A program made the position numbers and the translations under genes. Under the pieces are notes generated by a model. That model was not told the DNA's origin and did no database searches. It saw only the letters and a program-made list of their open reading frames with translations. 45,569 nucleotides of DNA, from contig NZ_JASAOI010000091.1 in the NCBI RefSeq assembly GCF_029953285.1, forward strand, positions 1-45,569. The letters run 5' to 3'. Shown here piece after piece: positions 8,297 to 17,474 of this stretch. The stretch comes from Yinghuangia seranimata (lineage in GTDB: Bacteria; Actinomycetota; Actinomycetes; Streptomycetales; Streptomycetaceae). The stretch's first letter is position 1; each line of letters begins with the position of its first letter.

Positions 8297-8371
8297 GGGC
8301 GATTAGCTCAGCGGGAGAGCACTTCGTTCACACCGAAGGGGTCACTGGTTCGATCCCAGTATCGCCCACCA
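8297..8371 (+). tRNA. tRNA-Val (CAC)
   Basis: The 7-bp acceptor stem pairs GGGCGAT (8297-8303) with ATCGCCC (8361-8367). The discriminator A and an encoded CCA follow. The anticodon stem CTTCG/CGAAG closes the loop TTCACAC, giving anticodon CAC for GUG codons. The T arm is CTGGTTCGATCCCAG. All cloverleaf parts are present. A strong terminator begins 4 nt after the CCA. Confidence 0.95.
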
Positions 8372-8374
8372 GGC

Positions 8375-8427
8375 AACAGGCAACCTGTGTCCGCGGAAAG
8401 CGCGGACCGGGTTGCCTGTTTCTTTTT
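8375..8427 (+). terminator. Rho-independent terminator of tRNA-Val
   Basis: An 11-bp outer stem (8375-8385 with 8410-8420) encloses an inner GTCCGCG/CGCGGAC stem (8389-8395 with 8401-8407). TTTCTTTTT follows at 8419-8427. It is the clearest U-tract terminator in the window. Confidence 0.9.
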
Positions 8428-8445
8428 CGGCGGCTTCGCCGCGGC

Positions 8446-8630
8446 GGGGGCTTCGCCACCCGCACCCCCGGCCTTCGGGGTGGGGCTGAGAGGGGCGGGG
8501 CTTCGCCACCCGCACCGCGGCCTTCGGGGTGGGGGCTGGCGGGGCTTCGCCGCCCGCATCCCCGGTCTTCGGGGTGGGGGCTGAGAGGGGTCGGGCTTCG
8601 TCTTTCGGGGCTGGGCTTCGGGGTGGGGCA
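8446..8630. repeat. Tandem UUCG-hairpin repeats
   Basis: About three and a half copies of a 44-52-bp unit start at 8446, 8497, 8541 and 8593. Each has GGGGCTTCGCC-(A/G)CCCGCA followed by a C-rich/TTCGGGG hairpin and a GGGGGCTG tail. The 404-bp gap between the tRNA and the DedA gene otherwise contains nothing recognised apart from the terminator. Confidence 0.7.
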
Positions 8631-8775
8631 CCTGGGGGTTTTCGGGGCCGTCGGGGGAGGGCGTTGTGACGGGTGAGACGGGACCCGCTGTGTTGTCTCG
8701 AAGCGCGGCACGACATGATCTGTCGGTGACCGACACGGACCAACCACGCACCACACGGTGGACCGGAGGCACGGA

Positions 8776-9420
8776 GTGAGCGCGGCCGGCACAGGGTTGT
8801 TGTTCTCGCCCTGGCTCTGGCTCGTACTGCCGCTGACCGTCTGCACCGACTCCGTCGTGCCCGTCGTGCCCGGCGACGAGCTGGTCATGGCGGCCGCCGC
8901 CGTCGGGCGGGACCATTTCGGCTACCTGGCGCTCGTGCTGACGCTGGCGGCGACGGGAGCGTTCGTCGGCGACCAGTGCGCGTACGCGGTCGGCCGGGCC
9001 GGGCTGCGGCGCGGCGGCGACATGACGCTGGGGCCGCGTCGGCAGAAGGCCTTCGACCTCGCCGAGCGGGCGCTGAACCGCGGCGGGATGGCCGCGCTGG
9101 TCGCGGCCCGGTTCCTGCCGGGCGGGCGTACCGCGGTGAACATACTCGCGGGCCGGGTCGGCTATCCGCCCCGGCAGTTCCGGGCGGCCACCGCGGTCGG
9201 CGCGACGATATCCGTGTCGTACGCCCTGACCCTCGGCGCGCTCGCCGGCCAGTTCGTGCACGACAGTCCGCTCTTCGTGGCCGGCTGCGGCATGGCGCTG
9301 GGCGCGTCGGTGCCGCTGCTGGTCGGGATACCGGCGCGCATCGTGAGGGTCGTGCGCCGCCGCCGCGAGGCCGCCGACGAGGCCGCGTCGCAGGTCGAGG
9401 TCGGCGCCGAAGCGGGCTGA
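8776..9420 (+). CDS. DedA-family membrane protein
   Basis: 214-aa integral membrane protein of the DedA/SNARE-associated (VTT) family. It has VVPVVPGDELVMAAAA near the N-terminus and the diagnostic ARFLPGGRTAVNILAG loop in the middle. Hydrophobic segments flank both, and the C-terminus is basic and cytoplasmic. DedA proteins are linked to lipid-carrier transport and membrane homeostasis. The GTG at 8776 was chosen because GGAGG lies 7 nt upstream; another GTG at 8758 has no such signal. It is convergent with the DUF305 gene. Confidence 0.85.
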   Translation: MSAAGTGLLFSPWLWLVLPLTVCTDSVVPVVPGDELVMAAAAVGRDHFGYLALVLTLAATGAFVGDQCAYAVGRAGLRRGGDMTLGPRRQKAFDLAERALNRGGMAALVAARFLPGGRTAVNILAGRVGYPPRQFRAATAVGATISVSYALTLGALAGQFVHDSPLFVAGCGMALGASVPLLVGIPARIVRVVRRRREAADEAASQVEVGAEAG

Positions 9421-9508
9421 GCGCCGCGCTGCGGGCCCGGGACGTCCCGCCGCAGGGGTTGGTCGGGGTCGGACGCCCTCAGGGCGCGAGCGGCCCTGGG
9501 AGACGCCG

Positions 9509-9541
9509 AGGGCCGGGCACGCGTCGCGCGCACCCGGCCCT
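9509..9541. terminator. Hairpin between convergent DedA and DUF305 genes
   Basis: AGGGCCGGG (9509-9517) pairs with CCCGGCCCT (9533-9541) over a 15-nt self-complementary GC loop. It sits in the 138-bp convergent gap, so it probably serves both transcripts. Confidence 0.55.
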
Positions 9542-9558
9542 TCCGTCTGACGTGCGGA

Positions 9559-10260
9559 TCAGGCGCCGCGTTCGGTCAGCATCCCGCGCATGAGGTCGAT
9601 CTCGCTGAGCTGGCCGTTGACCATCGACTTGGCGAGGTCCTTGACCACCTGCGTCGTCGCGTGGTCGACGGCGTCCTGGGCCATGGCCACACCCGCCTGG
9701 TGGTGGGTGATCATCAGCTGCAGGAACATCACCTCGGCCTCGCGGCCCTTCAGGGTGGCGAGCTTGTCCATCTGATCCTTGGTCGCCATGCCGGGCATCA
9801 GCGGGGCGTTCGGATCGGGCGCCATCGTCATCCCGGGCGCCATGGAGTGCCCGGACATCGCCGTCATGCCGGCCGGCGACATCCACTTCATCGGCGGATC
9901 CATCGTGGTCTGCGACAGGCCCCACACGCTCAGCCAGCCGGTCATCTGACCGATCTGGTTCTGCTGCGCCGTGAGGATGTCGTAGGCCAGCCGCCGGGTC
10001 GCCTCGTCCTGGGTCGCGTCCCGGACGACGAACGACATCTCGACGGCCTGTGCGTGGTGGACCTTCATGTCCCGCGCGAAGCCGGCGTCGACGGAGGTGT
10101 CGCTCGGCGGGTTGGGCACGCCCGGCTGCGGGACGCCGAGCATCGTGGGGGTGCCCGTGGGCTTGGCCGAGCCGCCGTCGTCCGACGAACAGGCCGCGAG
10201 CACGGGCAGGGCGAAGAGCGCGGCCGCGGCGAGCGCGACCGCCTTGGAACGGATCGTCAC
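9559..10260 (-). CDS. DUF305 lipoprotein
   Basis: 233 aa. The N-terminus is a lipoprotein signal, with a hydrophobic stretch ending in the lipobox LAAC and then SSDDGGS, so it should be anchored outside the membrane. Two DUF305 halves carry the conserved histidine pairs: DMKVHHAQAVEM and MITHHQAGVAMA. A Met/His-rich connector lies between them. Such His/Met residues suggest metal (often copper) binding, which is inference. The GTG start overlaps the TGA of the DUF3105 gene (GTGA), so the two are coupled. Confidence 0.88.
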   Translation of the reverse strand: MTIRSKAVALAAAALFALPVLAACSSDDGGSAKPTGTPTMLGVPQPGVPNPPSDTSVDAGFARDMKVHHAQAVEMSFVVRDATQDEATRRLAYDILTAQQNQIGQMTGWLSVWGLSQTTMDPPMKWMSPAGMTAMSGHSMAPGMTMAPDPNAPLMPGMATKDQMDKLATLKGREAEVMFLQLMITHHQAGVAMAQDAVDHATTQVVKDLAKSMVNGQLSEIDLMRGMLTERGA

Positions 10261-10967
10261 GACTTGACCGGCTTCCCCACTCCGCCGCTGCACGACGCAC
10301 CGGGCTCGGGCGTCGTCTGCTGGTTCACGCGGTACAGCTTGATGAAGTCGTCGATGCGCGGGTCGTCCGCGTTGTCGACCTTCAGCTGGAAGCCCCACGC
10401 GGTCACCGTGATCGGCGTCGACATGTCGTCGTGCGGCGACAGCAGCATGTAGTCCTGCTTCGCCTTCGCCTTCAGCTTCGCCACCTGGTCGGCGGGCAGC
10501 GTCGGGCTGTAGGTGATCCAGACCGCGCCGTGCTCCATCGAGTGCACGCCGTTGCGGTCGGCGATGGACTCGTTGTAGATGCCGCAGGTCTGCCAGTTCG
10601 GGTCGTGCTGGCCGCCGACCGGCGGCTGCTCCTTGTAGATGATGTTCTTGTTCGGCTCGTGCGTGCGGCTCGCGCTGTACGCCACGACGCCCTGGATCGG
10701 GCTGGCGATGTTCGGCGCGGGCGCGACCTCGGCGGTGATGGTGCCGGTCTTGTCGCCGCCCCCGCCGTCGGACGTCATCACGACGACCGCGAGGCCGGCG
10801 ATCACACCGCCCGCGACGATCACCGCGGCCGAACCCAGGATCGCCGAGCGGCGGCGCGCGGACTTGCGGTCCCGCTCACGCTGCTCGGCGACCCGCTGCC
10901 TGGCCGCCGCCATCTTGGCGTTCTTGGCGGCCTTGTTCTGCTTCTTCGAGCCGGACTGCGGCCCCAT
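10257..10967 (-). CDS. DUF3105 membrane-anchored protein
   Basis: 236 aa. A very basic cytoplasmic N-terminus (1-40) precedes one membrane helix (about 42-66) and an extracytoplasmic DUF3105 domain. That domain has PPVGGQHDPNWQTCGIY and the HSMEHGAVWI motif. The conserved His and Cys residues could bind metal, but the family has no assigned function. Its stop overlaps the start of the DUF305 lipoprotein gene, a pairing that recurs in actinobacteria as far as I recall. ATG at 10967 is the natural start. Confidence 0.87.
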   Translation of the reverse strand: MGPQSGSKKQNKAAKNAKMAAARQRVAEQRERDRKSARRRSAILGSAAVIVAGGVIAGLAVVVMTSDGGGGDKTGTITAEVAPAPNIASPIQGVVAYSASRTHEPNKNIIYKEQPPVGGQHDPNWQTCGIYNESIADRNGVHSMEHGAVWITYSPTLPADQVAKLKAKAKQDYMLLSPHDDMSTPITVTAWGFQLKVDNADDPRIDDFIKLYRVNQQTTPEPGASCSGGVGKPVKS

Positions 10968-11064
10968 GGTCCCCTCCGGGGAAAGTCTGTGTGTGCTGTG
11001 GTCGAGGGTGGGCGGACGCGCCCGGACGCCGACTGCGGGCGTGCGGGGGCGCGACAGGCCCTGC

Positions 11065-11469
11065 TCAGGTCCGGCTGACGCAGAGATGGGTCAGCTCGGT
11101 CGGCACGGCGCTGCCCGCCGACGCGGGGGCGGGCCCCACGGCGTCGGGGTCGACCAGCCACGGGGGGACGAACGATCCGACCGGCGGCGGGAACACCGGC
11201 GGCACGGGCGGAACCGTCGACTGCGAGCACACCCGGACGTCGGGGTGGCAGCCGCCGGGGCCGCCGTGCGCGTCGTCGGGGCTGGAGGCGTGGAACGGGC
11301 ACAGCATCGGCTGCCCGGTGTCGGACGCGGTGACGGCCGGGGGAGCGGACGCGGCGGCGTGCGCCGGGAACGTCCCGCCGAGGAGCGCGGCCAGCATGAG
11401 CAGCGCCACGGCCAACGCACGAACGGCGGGCCGCAGCGGTGCGGCCAACACGTCCGTCCGATGCGTCAC
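11065..11469 (-). CDS. Small secreted Cys-containing protein, unknown
   Basis: 134 aa from GTG at 11469. A signal peptide spans about residues 1-35, with a hydrophobic core ALAVALLMLAALLGG and an AHA-type cleavage site. The mature part has four Cys (CPFH, GGCHPD, VCSQ, HLCVSRT), several His and a Pro-rich middle. It lies 97 bp upstream of the DUF3105 gene on the same strand and may share its operon and a metal-related role. No family was recognised. A longer N-terminal form to 11691 is possible but would bury the signal peptide. Confidence 0.6.
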   Translation of the reverse strand: MTHRTDVLAAPLRPAVRALAVALLMLAALLGGTFPAHAAASAPPAVTASDTGQPMLCPFHASSPDDAHGGPGGCHPDVRVCSQSTVPPVPPVFPPPVGSFVPPWLVDPDAVGPAPASAGSAVPTELTHLCVSRT

Positions 11470-11921
11470 GCGCCCATTCTCACCCGAAAGAGTGAACGAT
11501 CCAGAGGCGGGACGGATATTTGGCCGACTCGATGGGTAAACCAGGGCCGACGCGGGCCGGATCACCGAGGTGGTCGCGGCCCCTTTTTGCGCGCCGGAGC
11601 ACGCCGACCGACGGGGCCGAGCCGCCGTCGGCTCGGCCCCGTGAGGCACGTCGCACGCGCCCGCCGGTCGGTCAACGGCACGCCCGTGCACGGTGCGCGC
11701 CTTGTGAACGCCGTGTGCGGGCGTTGTGTGCGCGTCGTGGAGCCCCGTTGAACGGCCGCTGACCTGCGGTGATCTCGCACACGACCTTCACAGGTGCTCC
11801 GCGATCACCGCGCGGAATCGCCGTATCGCCGCCCTAGCGTCTGCGGCGGGTCGCCGACGGGGCACCGGCTGGAGCCGGGTCTGTCATCCGCGTCGGCAGA
11901 TGACGGGGAAGGTGGCGGGGC
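11470..11921. promoter_or_regulatory. Divergent intergenic region with a 14-bp hairpin
   Basis: This 452-bp spacer lies between the secreted-protein gene and the first DUF4173 gene. A perfect 14-bp inverted repeat (11611-11624 with 11629-11642, 4-nt loop) sits in it, although both flanking genes point away. It may be an operator or the terminator of an unrecognised short transcript. Short frames here have no convincing start or homology. Confidence 0.4.
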
Positions 11922-13592
11922 GTGCGCGACGAGACGGACGGCAGAGGCGACGACGCGGAGGAGGCGGCGCGGGAGCCGGCCTCCGGAGGGACCGGCGCCC
12001 ACGACGAGAGCGGCGGGCGGGTGGACGGGCCGGCGGGTGGCTCCGGCTGGTGGGATCCGTACCTGCTCGGCGAGCCTCCGTCCCCGCCTCTGGCGGTCAG
12101 TCGGTCCTTCTGGCCGTCCGAGGACGATCCCGCTCCGTGGCCGGTGCTCGTCGGGGTCGCCCTCACCGCGGTGCTTGCGGGTGCGTTCTGCGCGGCGTCG
12201 GGCTTCGGGGCGAACGTTCTGGTGGTCGCGCTCGCGGCGACCGGGACGGCGATCGTCGCCGGGCGGGCCGGCGGGCGGCGGGGGCGGCCTGGGTGGTGGC
12301 GGGGCGGGTTCGCCCTGCTGGGGCTGTTCCTCGCCGCGGTGCCGTTGTGGCGCGGGGACGACGGGTTCGGCTATCTCACCGTGGTCGCCGCGTTCGCGGC
12401 CGCGGCGCTCGCACTCGGCGGCGGGAGGCGGTGGGCGCAGGTCGCCCGGCAGCCGCTGGTCGTGATCGCGCGCTTCCCCGGCGGAGCGGAGTGGGTCTCG
12501 CAGGGCGTCTCCGCGCTGGTGGCGCGGCGGCGCGGCGGAACCGGTGCCGCGATGCGGGCCGTTGCGGCGACCGCGGCCCTCGGCGGCGTCTTCGTCGGGC
12601 TGTTCGCCGCCGCGGACGCGGTGTTCGCGGATCTGCTCGGCGGGCTCGCGCCGGACGAGGGCGTCGGCCCGGTCCTGCTGCGTGTGCTGTTCGCCGTCTT
12701 CGGGACCGCACTGGCCGCCACCGCGGCGTGGACCGCGTACGACCGCCGTGACCGACAGCGGGAGGACACAGAGCCCGAGCGCGCCGGGTACCGGGTCGGG
12801 TCGCGCATCGAGTGGCTGCTTCCGCTCGCGGTCCTCGACGTGCTGTTCCTCGGCTTCGTGGTGATCCAGGCCGTGGTGCTCTTCGGCCACCAGGACGGGC
12901 TGCTGGACGACGTGGAGACCTCGCGCGCCGCGTACGCCCGCGACGGGTTCTGGCAGTTGATGACGGTCACGGTGCTGACCCTGGCCGTCGTCGCGGTGAC
13001 GATGACCGTCGTGCCGCGTGAGCGCGCCGCGGACCGGCGGTTGGCCAAGCGGCTCGTCGGCGTCCTGGCGCTGCTCGCGGTCGGCGTCGGGGCGGCGGCC
13101 CTGTATCGGACCGCGTCGTACGTCGGCGACTTCGGCCTCGACCGCGTCCGACTGGTCACCGCAGGAGCCGAAGTGTGGCTGTGCGCCGTGCTGTTGATGG
13201 TGGTGCTGGCCACACTGGTGCGCGGGGTCACCGCCGCGCTGCCGCGCATCACCGCGGCCGGGGCGCTGGTCACCGTGGCGGTGCTGGGTGCGGTGTCACC
13301 GGACGCGATGGTCGCCGACCAGCGCGTGCGGTTGTACGAGCGAACCGGCGCGATCGACCTGGACTACGTGCGGGGCCTGGGCCCGGACGCCGTGCCGGCG
13401 CTGGACCGGCTGCCCGAGCCCTATCGTTCCTGCGCCCTGGCGGACATCGCGGCCGACCTCGACGAGGGCCACCCCTGGTACGCGACGAGTCTCGCCGAGG
13501 TGCGGGCCGAGCGGATCCTCCGGGACCGCCCCGTCAAGCCGAAGTGGAACTGCCCGTCGGCGGTGTCGTCCGAGCCGGGTGAGCGCCGATGA
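11922..13592 (+). CDS. DUF4173-type polytopic membrane protein (copy 1)
   Basis: 556 aa from GTG at 11922. An acidic, Gly-rich cytoplasmic N-terminus of about 70 residues precedes about ten hydrophobic segments. The DUF4173 hallmark is in the middle: a basic RIEWLLPLAVLDVLFLGFV, then a Y-A-R-x-G-F-W-Q-L segment. The C-terminal 100 residues are soluble, with RLPEPYRSCALADIAADL. Function is unknown. The next gene is a full-length paralogue, suggesting tandem duplication and possibly a heteromer. The gap to its start is 40 bp. Confidence 0.72.
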   Translation: MRDETDGRGDDAEEAAREPASGGTGAHDESGGRVDGPAGGSGWWDPYLLGEPPSPPLAVSRSFWPSEDDPAPWPVLVGVALTAVLAGAFCAASGFGANVLVVALAATGTAIVAGRAGGRRGRPGWWRGGFALLGLFLAAVPLWRGDDGFGYLTVVAAFAAAALALGGGRRWAQVARQPLVVIARFPGGAEWVSQGVSALVARRRGGTGAAMRAVAATAALGGVFVGLFAAADAVFADLLGGLAPDEGVGPVLLRVLFAVFGTALAATAAWTAYDRRDRQREDTEPERAGYRVGSRIEWLLPLAVLDVLFLGFVVIQAVVLFGHQDGLLDDVETSRAAYARDGFWQLMTVTVLTLAVVAVTMTVVPRERAADRRLAKRLVGVLALLAVGVGAAALYRTASYVGDFGLDRVRLVTAGAEVWLCAVLLMVVLATLVRGVTAALPRITAAGALVTVAVLGAVSPDAMVADQRVRLYERTGAIDLDYVRGLGPDAVPALDRLPEPYRSCALADIAADLDEGHPWYATSLAEVRAERILRDRPVKPKWNCPSAVSSEPGERR

Positions 13593-13632
13593 GTGCGGGT
13601 TCCTGCGTCGCCACGTCGTTTGTGGAGGACCG

Positions 13633-15336
13633 GTGAGCCCCGGCGACGACCGGGCCGCATCCGAGCCCGCCGAGCACGAGCCGACCGGTCCCGAACCGGC
13701 CGAACCCGACCTCACCGGCCGGGACGCGGTCGAGGGCGACCCCTCTCGCGCGGATCCCGCCGGCCCGAACCCCGTCGAGCCCGCCCCGACCGGCCCGGAC
13801 GATCCGCGCTCACGCCCCGCTGTCCTCGCCGCACCTGCCCCCGTGCTCCTCCTCGCCCTCGCCGCCGGGGTCTGGTGCGCGTTGACGTTGCGCCACGCTC
13901 TCGGCGTCAACCTCCTCGTCGCCGCCGGGTTCGCGGGGGCCGCCGCTTGGTGCGTTGCGCGGCGGCGGGGTGTCAGGGCGCACGGCTGGCAGTTGCTGTG
14001 GGCGTTGTTCTCCGTCGGGTTCGCCGCGTTGCCGGCGTTGCGGGACGACTCGTGGCTGCACAGCTACACCACCGTCGCCGCGTTCGGGTTCGGGGCGCTC
14101 GCGTTGACGGGTCCGCAGACCTGGTCGGCGATGTTCGCGCGGCCGCTCGCCGTCGTGCGGGCGGTGCCGGCCGGGGTGCTCTGGGGTGCGCGCGGCGTGG
14201 TCCGTCGGCGCGGCCCGCGGGGCGCGGCGCTGCGTGGGGGAGTCGCGGCGCTCGGGCTGCTGGTCGTCTTCGGGGCGCTGTTCGCGATGGCGGACGCCGT
14301 CGTCGCCGCGTTCTTCGTGATCCCGCTGGGCGCGGTCGATCCGCGCGGAAACGTCGGCCGCGTCCTCGTCGGGGCGGGCGGCGCCGTCGTCGTGCTGGCG
14401 GCCGCGTTCGTGGCGGTACGACCGAGGCCCGTCGAGCCTCCGGCCAAGCGGGCCGGGGCGCGGCGGACCGTCGAGTGGGCCTTGCCCTTGCTCGTCCTCG
14501 ACGCGGTCTTCGCGGTGTTCGTCTTCGTCCAGATCGCCGTCGTGGTGTTCGACGGCTACCAGGACGTGCTGGCCCGCAAGGGCGTCAACTACGCCGAGTA
14601 CGCCCGTCAGGGGTTCGTCACGCTGATCGTCGTCACCGCACTCACCCTGGCGGTGCTCGCCGTCGCCGCCTATGCGGGCCCGGCCCGCGGTGCACCGGGG
14701 CGCCGCCTGTTCGAGGCGTTGACCGGCATCCTCTGCGTGCTCACGCTCGTCGTGGTGGTCGCCGCGCTGCACCGGCTCGAGCTGTACGTCGACTATTCGG
14801 GCCTGACCAGGCTGCGTCTGTGCGCGGCCACGTTCGAGCTGTGGCTGGGCGTCGTGGTGGTGCTGGTCCTCGTAACCGGCCCGTGGGCGGCTGCCGCGCG
14901 CCGCCTGCCGCGCGTGGTCGGGGCGTCGGGCGCGGCGGTGCTGCTGGCGCTCGGCCTTGTCTCGCCGGACGCGCTGATCGCCCGCGTCGACCTCGACCGG
15001 CAGCGCGAGACCGGTGTCGTCGACGCCCGGGACCTCGAGGGGCTGTCGGCGGACGCCGTCCCGTGGCTCGACCGCTTCCCCGAGCCGCAGCGCACCTGCC
15101 TGCTGCGTCCCATCGCCGCCGACCTGGCGCACGGGCCGGACGCCTGGTTCGAGACCAACCTCGCGCGGTCCCGGGCCCGCGCGCTGCTGGCGCGGCGCCC
15201 GCTGCTGGCGGACGTCGAGTGCGAGCCGGCCGCGGACGACTCCGGCGGCGACCGCGACGACACCTATGACCCCTATGCCGCCCCCGCGTCCCGCCGGGGC
15301 GACGGGCAGGCGCGTCCACCCTCCGTACCCCGATAG
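13633..15336 (+). CDS. DUF4173-type polytopic membrane protein (copy 2)
   Basis: 567 aa. GTG at 13633 was chosen because GGAGG lies 4 nt upstream. The N-terminal 65 residues are dominated by Glu/Pro/Asp/Thr repeats. The membrane core matches copy 1 segment by segment, including [31 protein letters not shown] and the C-terminal [18 protein letters not shown]. It stops 40 bp before thrS, so it might share transcription with thrS. Function is unknown. Confidence 0.72.
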   Translation: MSPGDDRAASEPAEHEPTGPEPAEPDLTGRDAVEGDPSRADPAGPNPVEPAPTGPDDPRSRPAVLAAPAPVLLLALAAGVWCALTLRHALGVNLLVAAGFAGAAAWCVARRRGVRAHGWQLLWALFSVGFAALPALRDDSWLHSYTTVAAFGFGALALTGPQTWSAMFARPLAVVRAVPAGVLWGARGVVRRRGPRGAALRGGVAALGLLVVFGALFAMADAVVAAFFVIPLGAVDPRGNVGRVLVGAGGAVVVLAAAFVAVRPRPVEPPAKRAGARRTVEWALPLLVLDAVFAVFVFVQIAVVVFDGYQDVLARKGVNYAEYARQGFVTLIVVTALTLAVLAVAAYAGPARGAPGRRLFEALTGILCVLTLVVVVAALHRLELYVDYSGLTRLRLCAATFELWLGVVVVLVLVTGPWAAAARRLPRVVGASGAAVLLALGLVSPDALIARVDLDRQRETGVVDARDLEGLSADAVPWLDRFPEPQRTCLLRPIAADLAHGPDAWFETNLARSRARALLARRPLLADVECEPAADDSGGDRDDTYDPYAAPASRRGDGQARPPSVPR

Positions 15337-15376
15337 CATCGGATCACCACTAACGACCTACTGTCAGGAGAAGGCT

Positions 15377-17356
15377 GTGTCCGACGCCCGAGTGATCATC
15401 AATCGCGACCCGGAGCGGGAAGAGCGCTTGGTGGCCACGGGTACGACGGCCGCCGACCTCTTCGACGGCGACAAGTCGGTCGTGGCGGCCCGCGTCGGCG
15501 GCGTGCTCAAGGACCTCGCGTACGTCGTCGCGGACGGCGACGAGGTCGAGGCCGTCGCGATGGACTCCGAGGACGGCCTGAACATCCTCCGCCACTCGAC
15601 CGCGCACGTCATGGCGCAGGCGGTGCAGGAGCTGTTCCCCGAGGCGAAGCTCGGCATCGGCCCGCCGATCAAGGACGGCTTCTACTACGACTTCGACGTC
15701 GAGATCCCGTTCACGCCGGATGACCTCAAGAGCATCGAGAAGAAGATGCAGGAGATCATCAAGCGGGGGCAGCGCTTCTCGCGCCGCGTGGTCGCGGACG
15801 ACGACGCGCGCGTCGAGCTGGCCGACGAGCCGTACAAGCTGGAGCTGATCGGCCTCAAGGGCTCCGCCGCGTCGAGCGACGACGGCGCGAACGTCGAGGT
15901 GGGCGCCGGCGAGCTGACCATCTACGACAACATCGACGCCAAGACCGGCGAGCTGTGCTGGAAGGACCTGTGCCGCGGCCCGCACCTGCCGACGACGCGG
16001 AACATCCCGGCGTTCAAGCTGATGCGCTCGGCGGCGGCCTACTGGCGCGGCAGCGAGAAGAACAAGCAGCTGCAGCGCCTGTACGGCACGGCGTGGCCGA
16101 GCCGCGACGCGCTCAAGGCGCACCTGACCTTCCTCGAGGAGGCCGAGAAGCGCGACCACCGCAAGCTCGGCAGCGAGCTGGACCTGTTCTCGATCCCCGA
16201 GGAGATCGGTTCGGGCCTCGCGGTGTTCCACCCCAAGGGCGGCATCATCCGCCGTGTGATGGAGGACTACTCGCGCCGCCGCCACGAGGAGGCCGGCTAC
16301 GAGTTCGTCTACACGCCGCACGCCACCAAGGGGAAGCTGTTCGAGGTCTCCGGGCACCTGGACTGGTACGCCGACGGCATGTACCCGCCCATGCAGCTCG
16401 ACGAGGGCATCGACTACTACCTCAAGCCGATGAACTGCCCGATGCACAACCTGATCTACCGGGCGCGCGGCCGTTCCTACCGTGAACTGCCCATGCGGCT
16501 CTTCGAGTTCGGCACGGTGTACCGGTACGAGAAGTCGGGTGTGGTGCACGGCCTGACCCGGGCGCGCGGCTTCACGCAGGACGACGCGCACATCTACTGC
16601 ACCCGGGAGCAGATGGCGGCCGAGCTGGACTCGCTGCTGACCTTCGTGCTGAACCTGCTGCGCGACTACGGTCTCGAGGACTTCTACCTGGAGCTCTCCA
16701 CCAAGAACCCGGAGAAGTACGTCGGCGCGGACGACGAGTGGGAGGAAGCCACCGAGACGCTGCGCCAGGCCGCCGAGAAGCAGAACCTCGAGCTGGTCCT
16801 GGACCCGGGCGGCGCGGCGTTCTACGGCCCGAAGATCTCGGTGCAGACCAAGGACGCGATCGGCCGGTCCTGGCAGATGTCGACCATCCAGGTCGACTTC
16901 CAGCTGCCGCAGCGGTTCGACCTGGAGTACCAGGGCGCGGACGGCAACCGGCAGCGCCCGGTCATGATCCACCGCGCGCTGTTCGGCTCCATCGAGCGGT
17001 TCTTCGCGGTGCTGCTCGAGCACTACGCGGGCGCGTTCCCGGCGTGGCTGGCGCCGGTGCAGGTGGTCGGCATCCCGATCACCGACGCGCACATCCCGTA
17101 CCTGCAGGACGTCGCGGCGAAGCTGCGCGCGAAGGGCATCCGCGTCGAGATCGACACCGCGGACGACCGCATGCAGAAGAAGATCCGCAACGCGCAGAAG
17201 GCCAAGGTGCCGTACATGCTGCTGGCGGGCGACGAGGACGCGTCGAACGGCGCGGTCTCGTTCCGCTACCGCAACGGCGAGCAGAAGAACGGCATCCCGG
17301 TCGACGAGGCGGTCGCCGAGATCGTGAAGGCCGTCGAGGACCGCGTGCAGGTCTGA
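15377..17356 (+). CDS. thrS: Threonyl-tRNA synthetase
   Basis: 659-aa class II aminoacyl-tRNA synthetase that charges tRNA-Thr. Order of domains: an N-terminal TGS-like region, an editing domain with HSTAH at 73-77, a catalytic core with MNCPMHN at 352-358 (the zinc-binding Cys), motif 2 [20 protein letters not shown], and an anticodon-binding C-terminus. The GTG at 15377 has AGGAG 6 nt upstream. Only 40 bp separate it from the DUF4173 gene, and no T-box leader fits there. Length matches the family. Confidence 0.97.
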   Translation: MSDARVIINRDPEREERLVATGTTAADLFDGDKSVVAARVGGVLKDLAYVVADGDEVEAVAMDSEDGLNILRHSTAHVMAQAVQELFPEAKLGIGPPIKDGFYYDFDVEIPFTPDDLKSIEKKMQEIIKRGQRFSRRVVADDDARVELADEPYKLELIGLKGSAASSDDGANVEVGAGELTIYDNIDAKTGELCWKDLCRGPHLPTTRNIPAFKLMRSAAAYWRGSEKNKQLQRLYGTAWPSRDALKAHLTFLEEAEKRDHRKLGSELDLFSIPEEIGSGLAVFHPKGGIIRRVMEDYSRRRHEEAGYEFVYTPHATKGKLFEVSGHLDWYADGMYPPMQLDEGIDYYLKPMNCPMHNLIYRARGRSYRELPMRLFEFGTVYRYEKSGVVHGLTRARGFTQDDAHIYCTREQMAAELDSLLTFVLNLLRDYGLEDFYLELSTKNPEKYVGADDEWEEATETLRQAAEKQNLELVLDPGGAAFYGPKISVQTKDAIGRSWQMSTIQVDFQLPQRFDLEYQGADGNRQRPVMIHRALFGSIERFFAVLLEHYAGAFPAWLAPVQVVGIPITDAHIPYLQDVAAKLRAKGIRVEIDTADDRMQKKIRNAQKAKVPYMLLAGDEDASNGAVSFRYRNGEQKNGIPVDEAVAEIVKAVEDRVQV

Positions 17357-17376
17357 CGCGCGCCCACGTAAGCCTT

Positions 17377-17422
17377 GGGCCGCCGCCCACCCCTTCTCGT
17401 GAGGGGCGGGCGGCGGCCCTTT
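17377..17422 (+). terminator. thrS terminator
   Basis: GGGCCGCCGCCC (17377-17388) pairs with GGGCGGCGGCCC (17408-17419), with further inner CCCC/GGGG pairing. A short TTT follows. It lies 20 nt after the thrS stop. Confidence 0.75.
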
Positions 17423-17437
17423 GCGTGGCCGCCATTC

Positions 17438-17467
17438 TTGACTGATCGTTCTTGAAAGGGATAGGTT
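17438..17467 (+). promoter_or_regulatory. tetR promoter with embedded operator half-site
   Basis: TTGACT (17438-17443), an 18-bp spacer and TAGGTT (17462-17467) fit the housekeeping consensus well. The start would fall about at the A of the ATG at 17475, predicting a leaderless mRNA. The spacer contains TGATCGTTC (17443-17451), the same core found in the palindrome before the SDR gene, so autoregulation is likely. Confidence 0.6.
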
Positions 17468-17474
17468 TCGGGGC

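Noticed and set aside
8446-8630. CRISPR array
   Set aside because: Repeats are contiguous and diverged, with no unique spacers and no cas genes.
8297-8775. tRNA-Val as an integration site of a mobile element
   Set aside because: No integrase, no duplicated tRNA 3' end and no phage or plasmid genes follow.
15337-15376. T-box riboswitch before thrS
   Set aside because: Only 40 bp lie before the start, too short for a T-box, and no T-box core sequence was seen.
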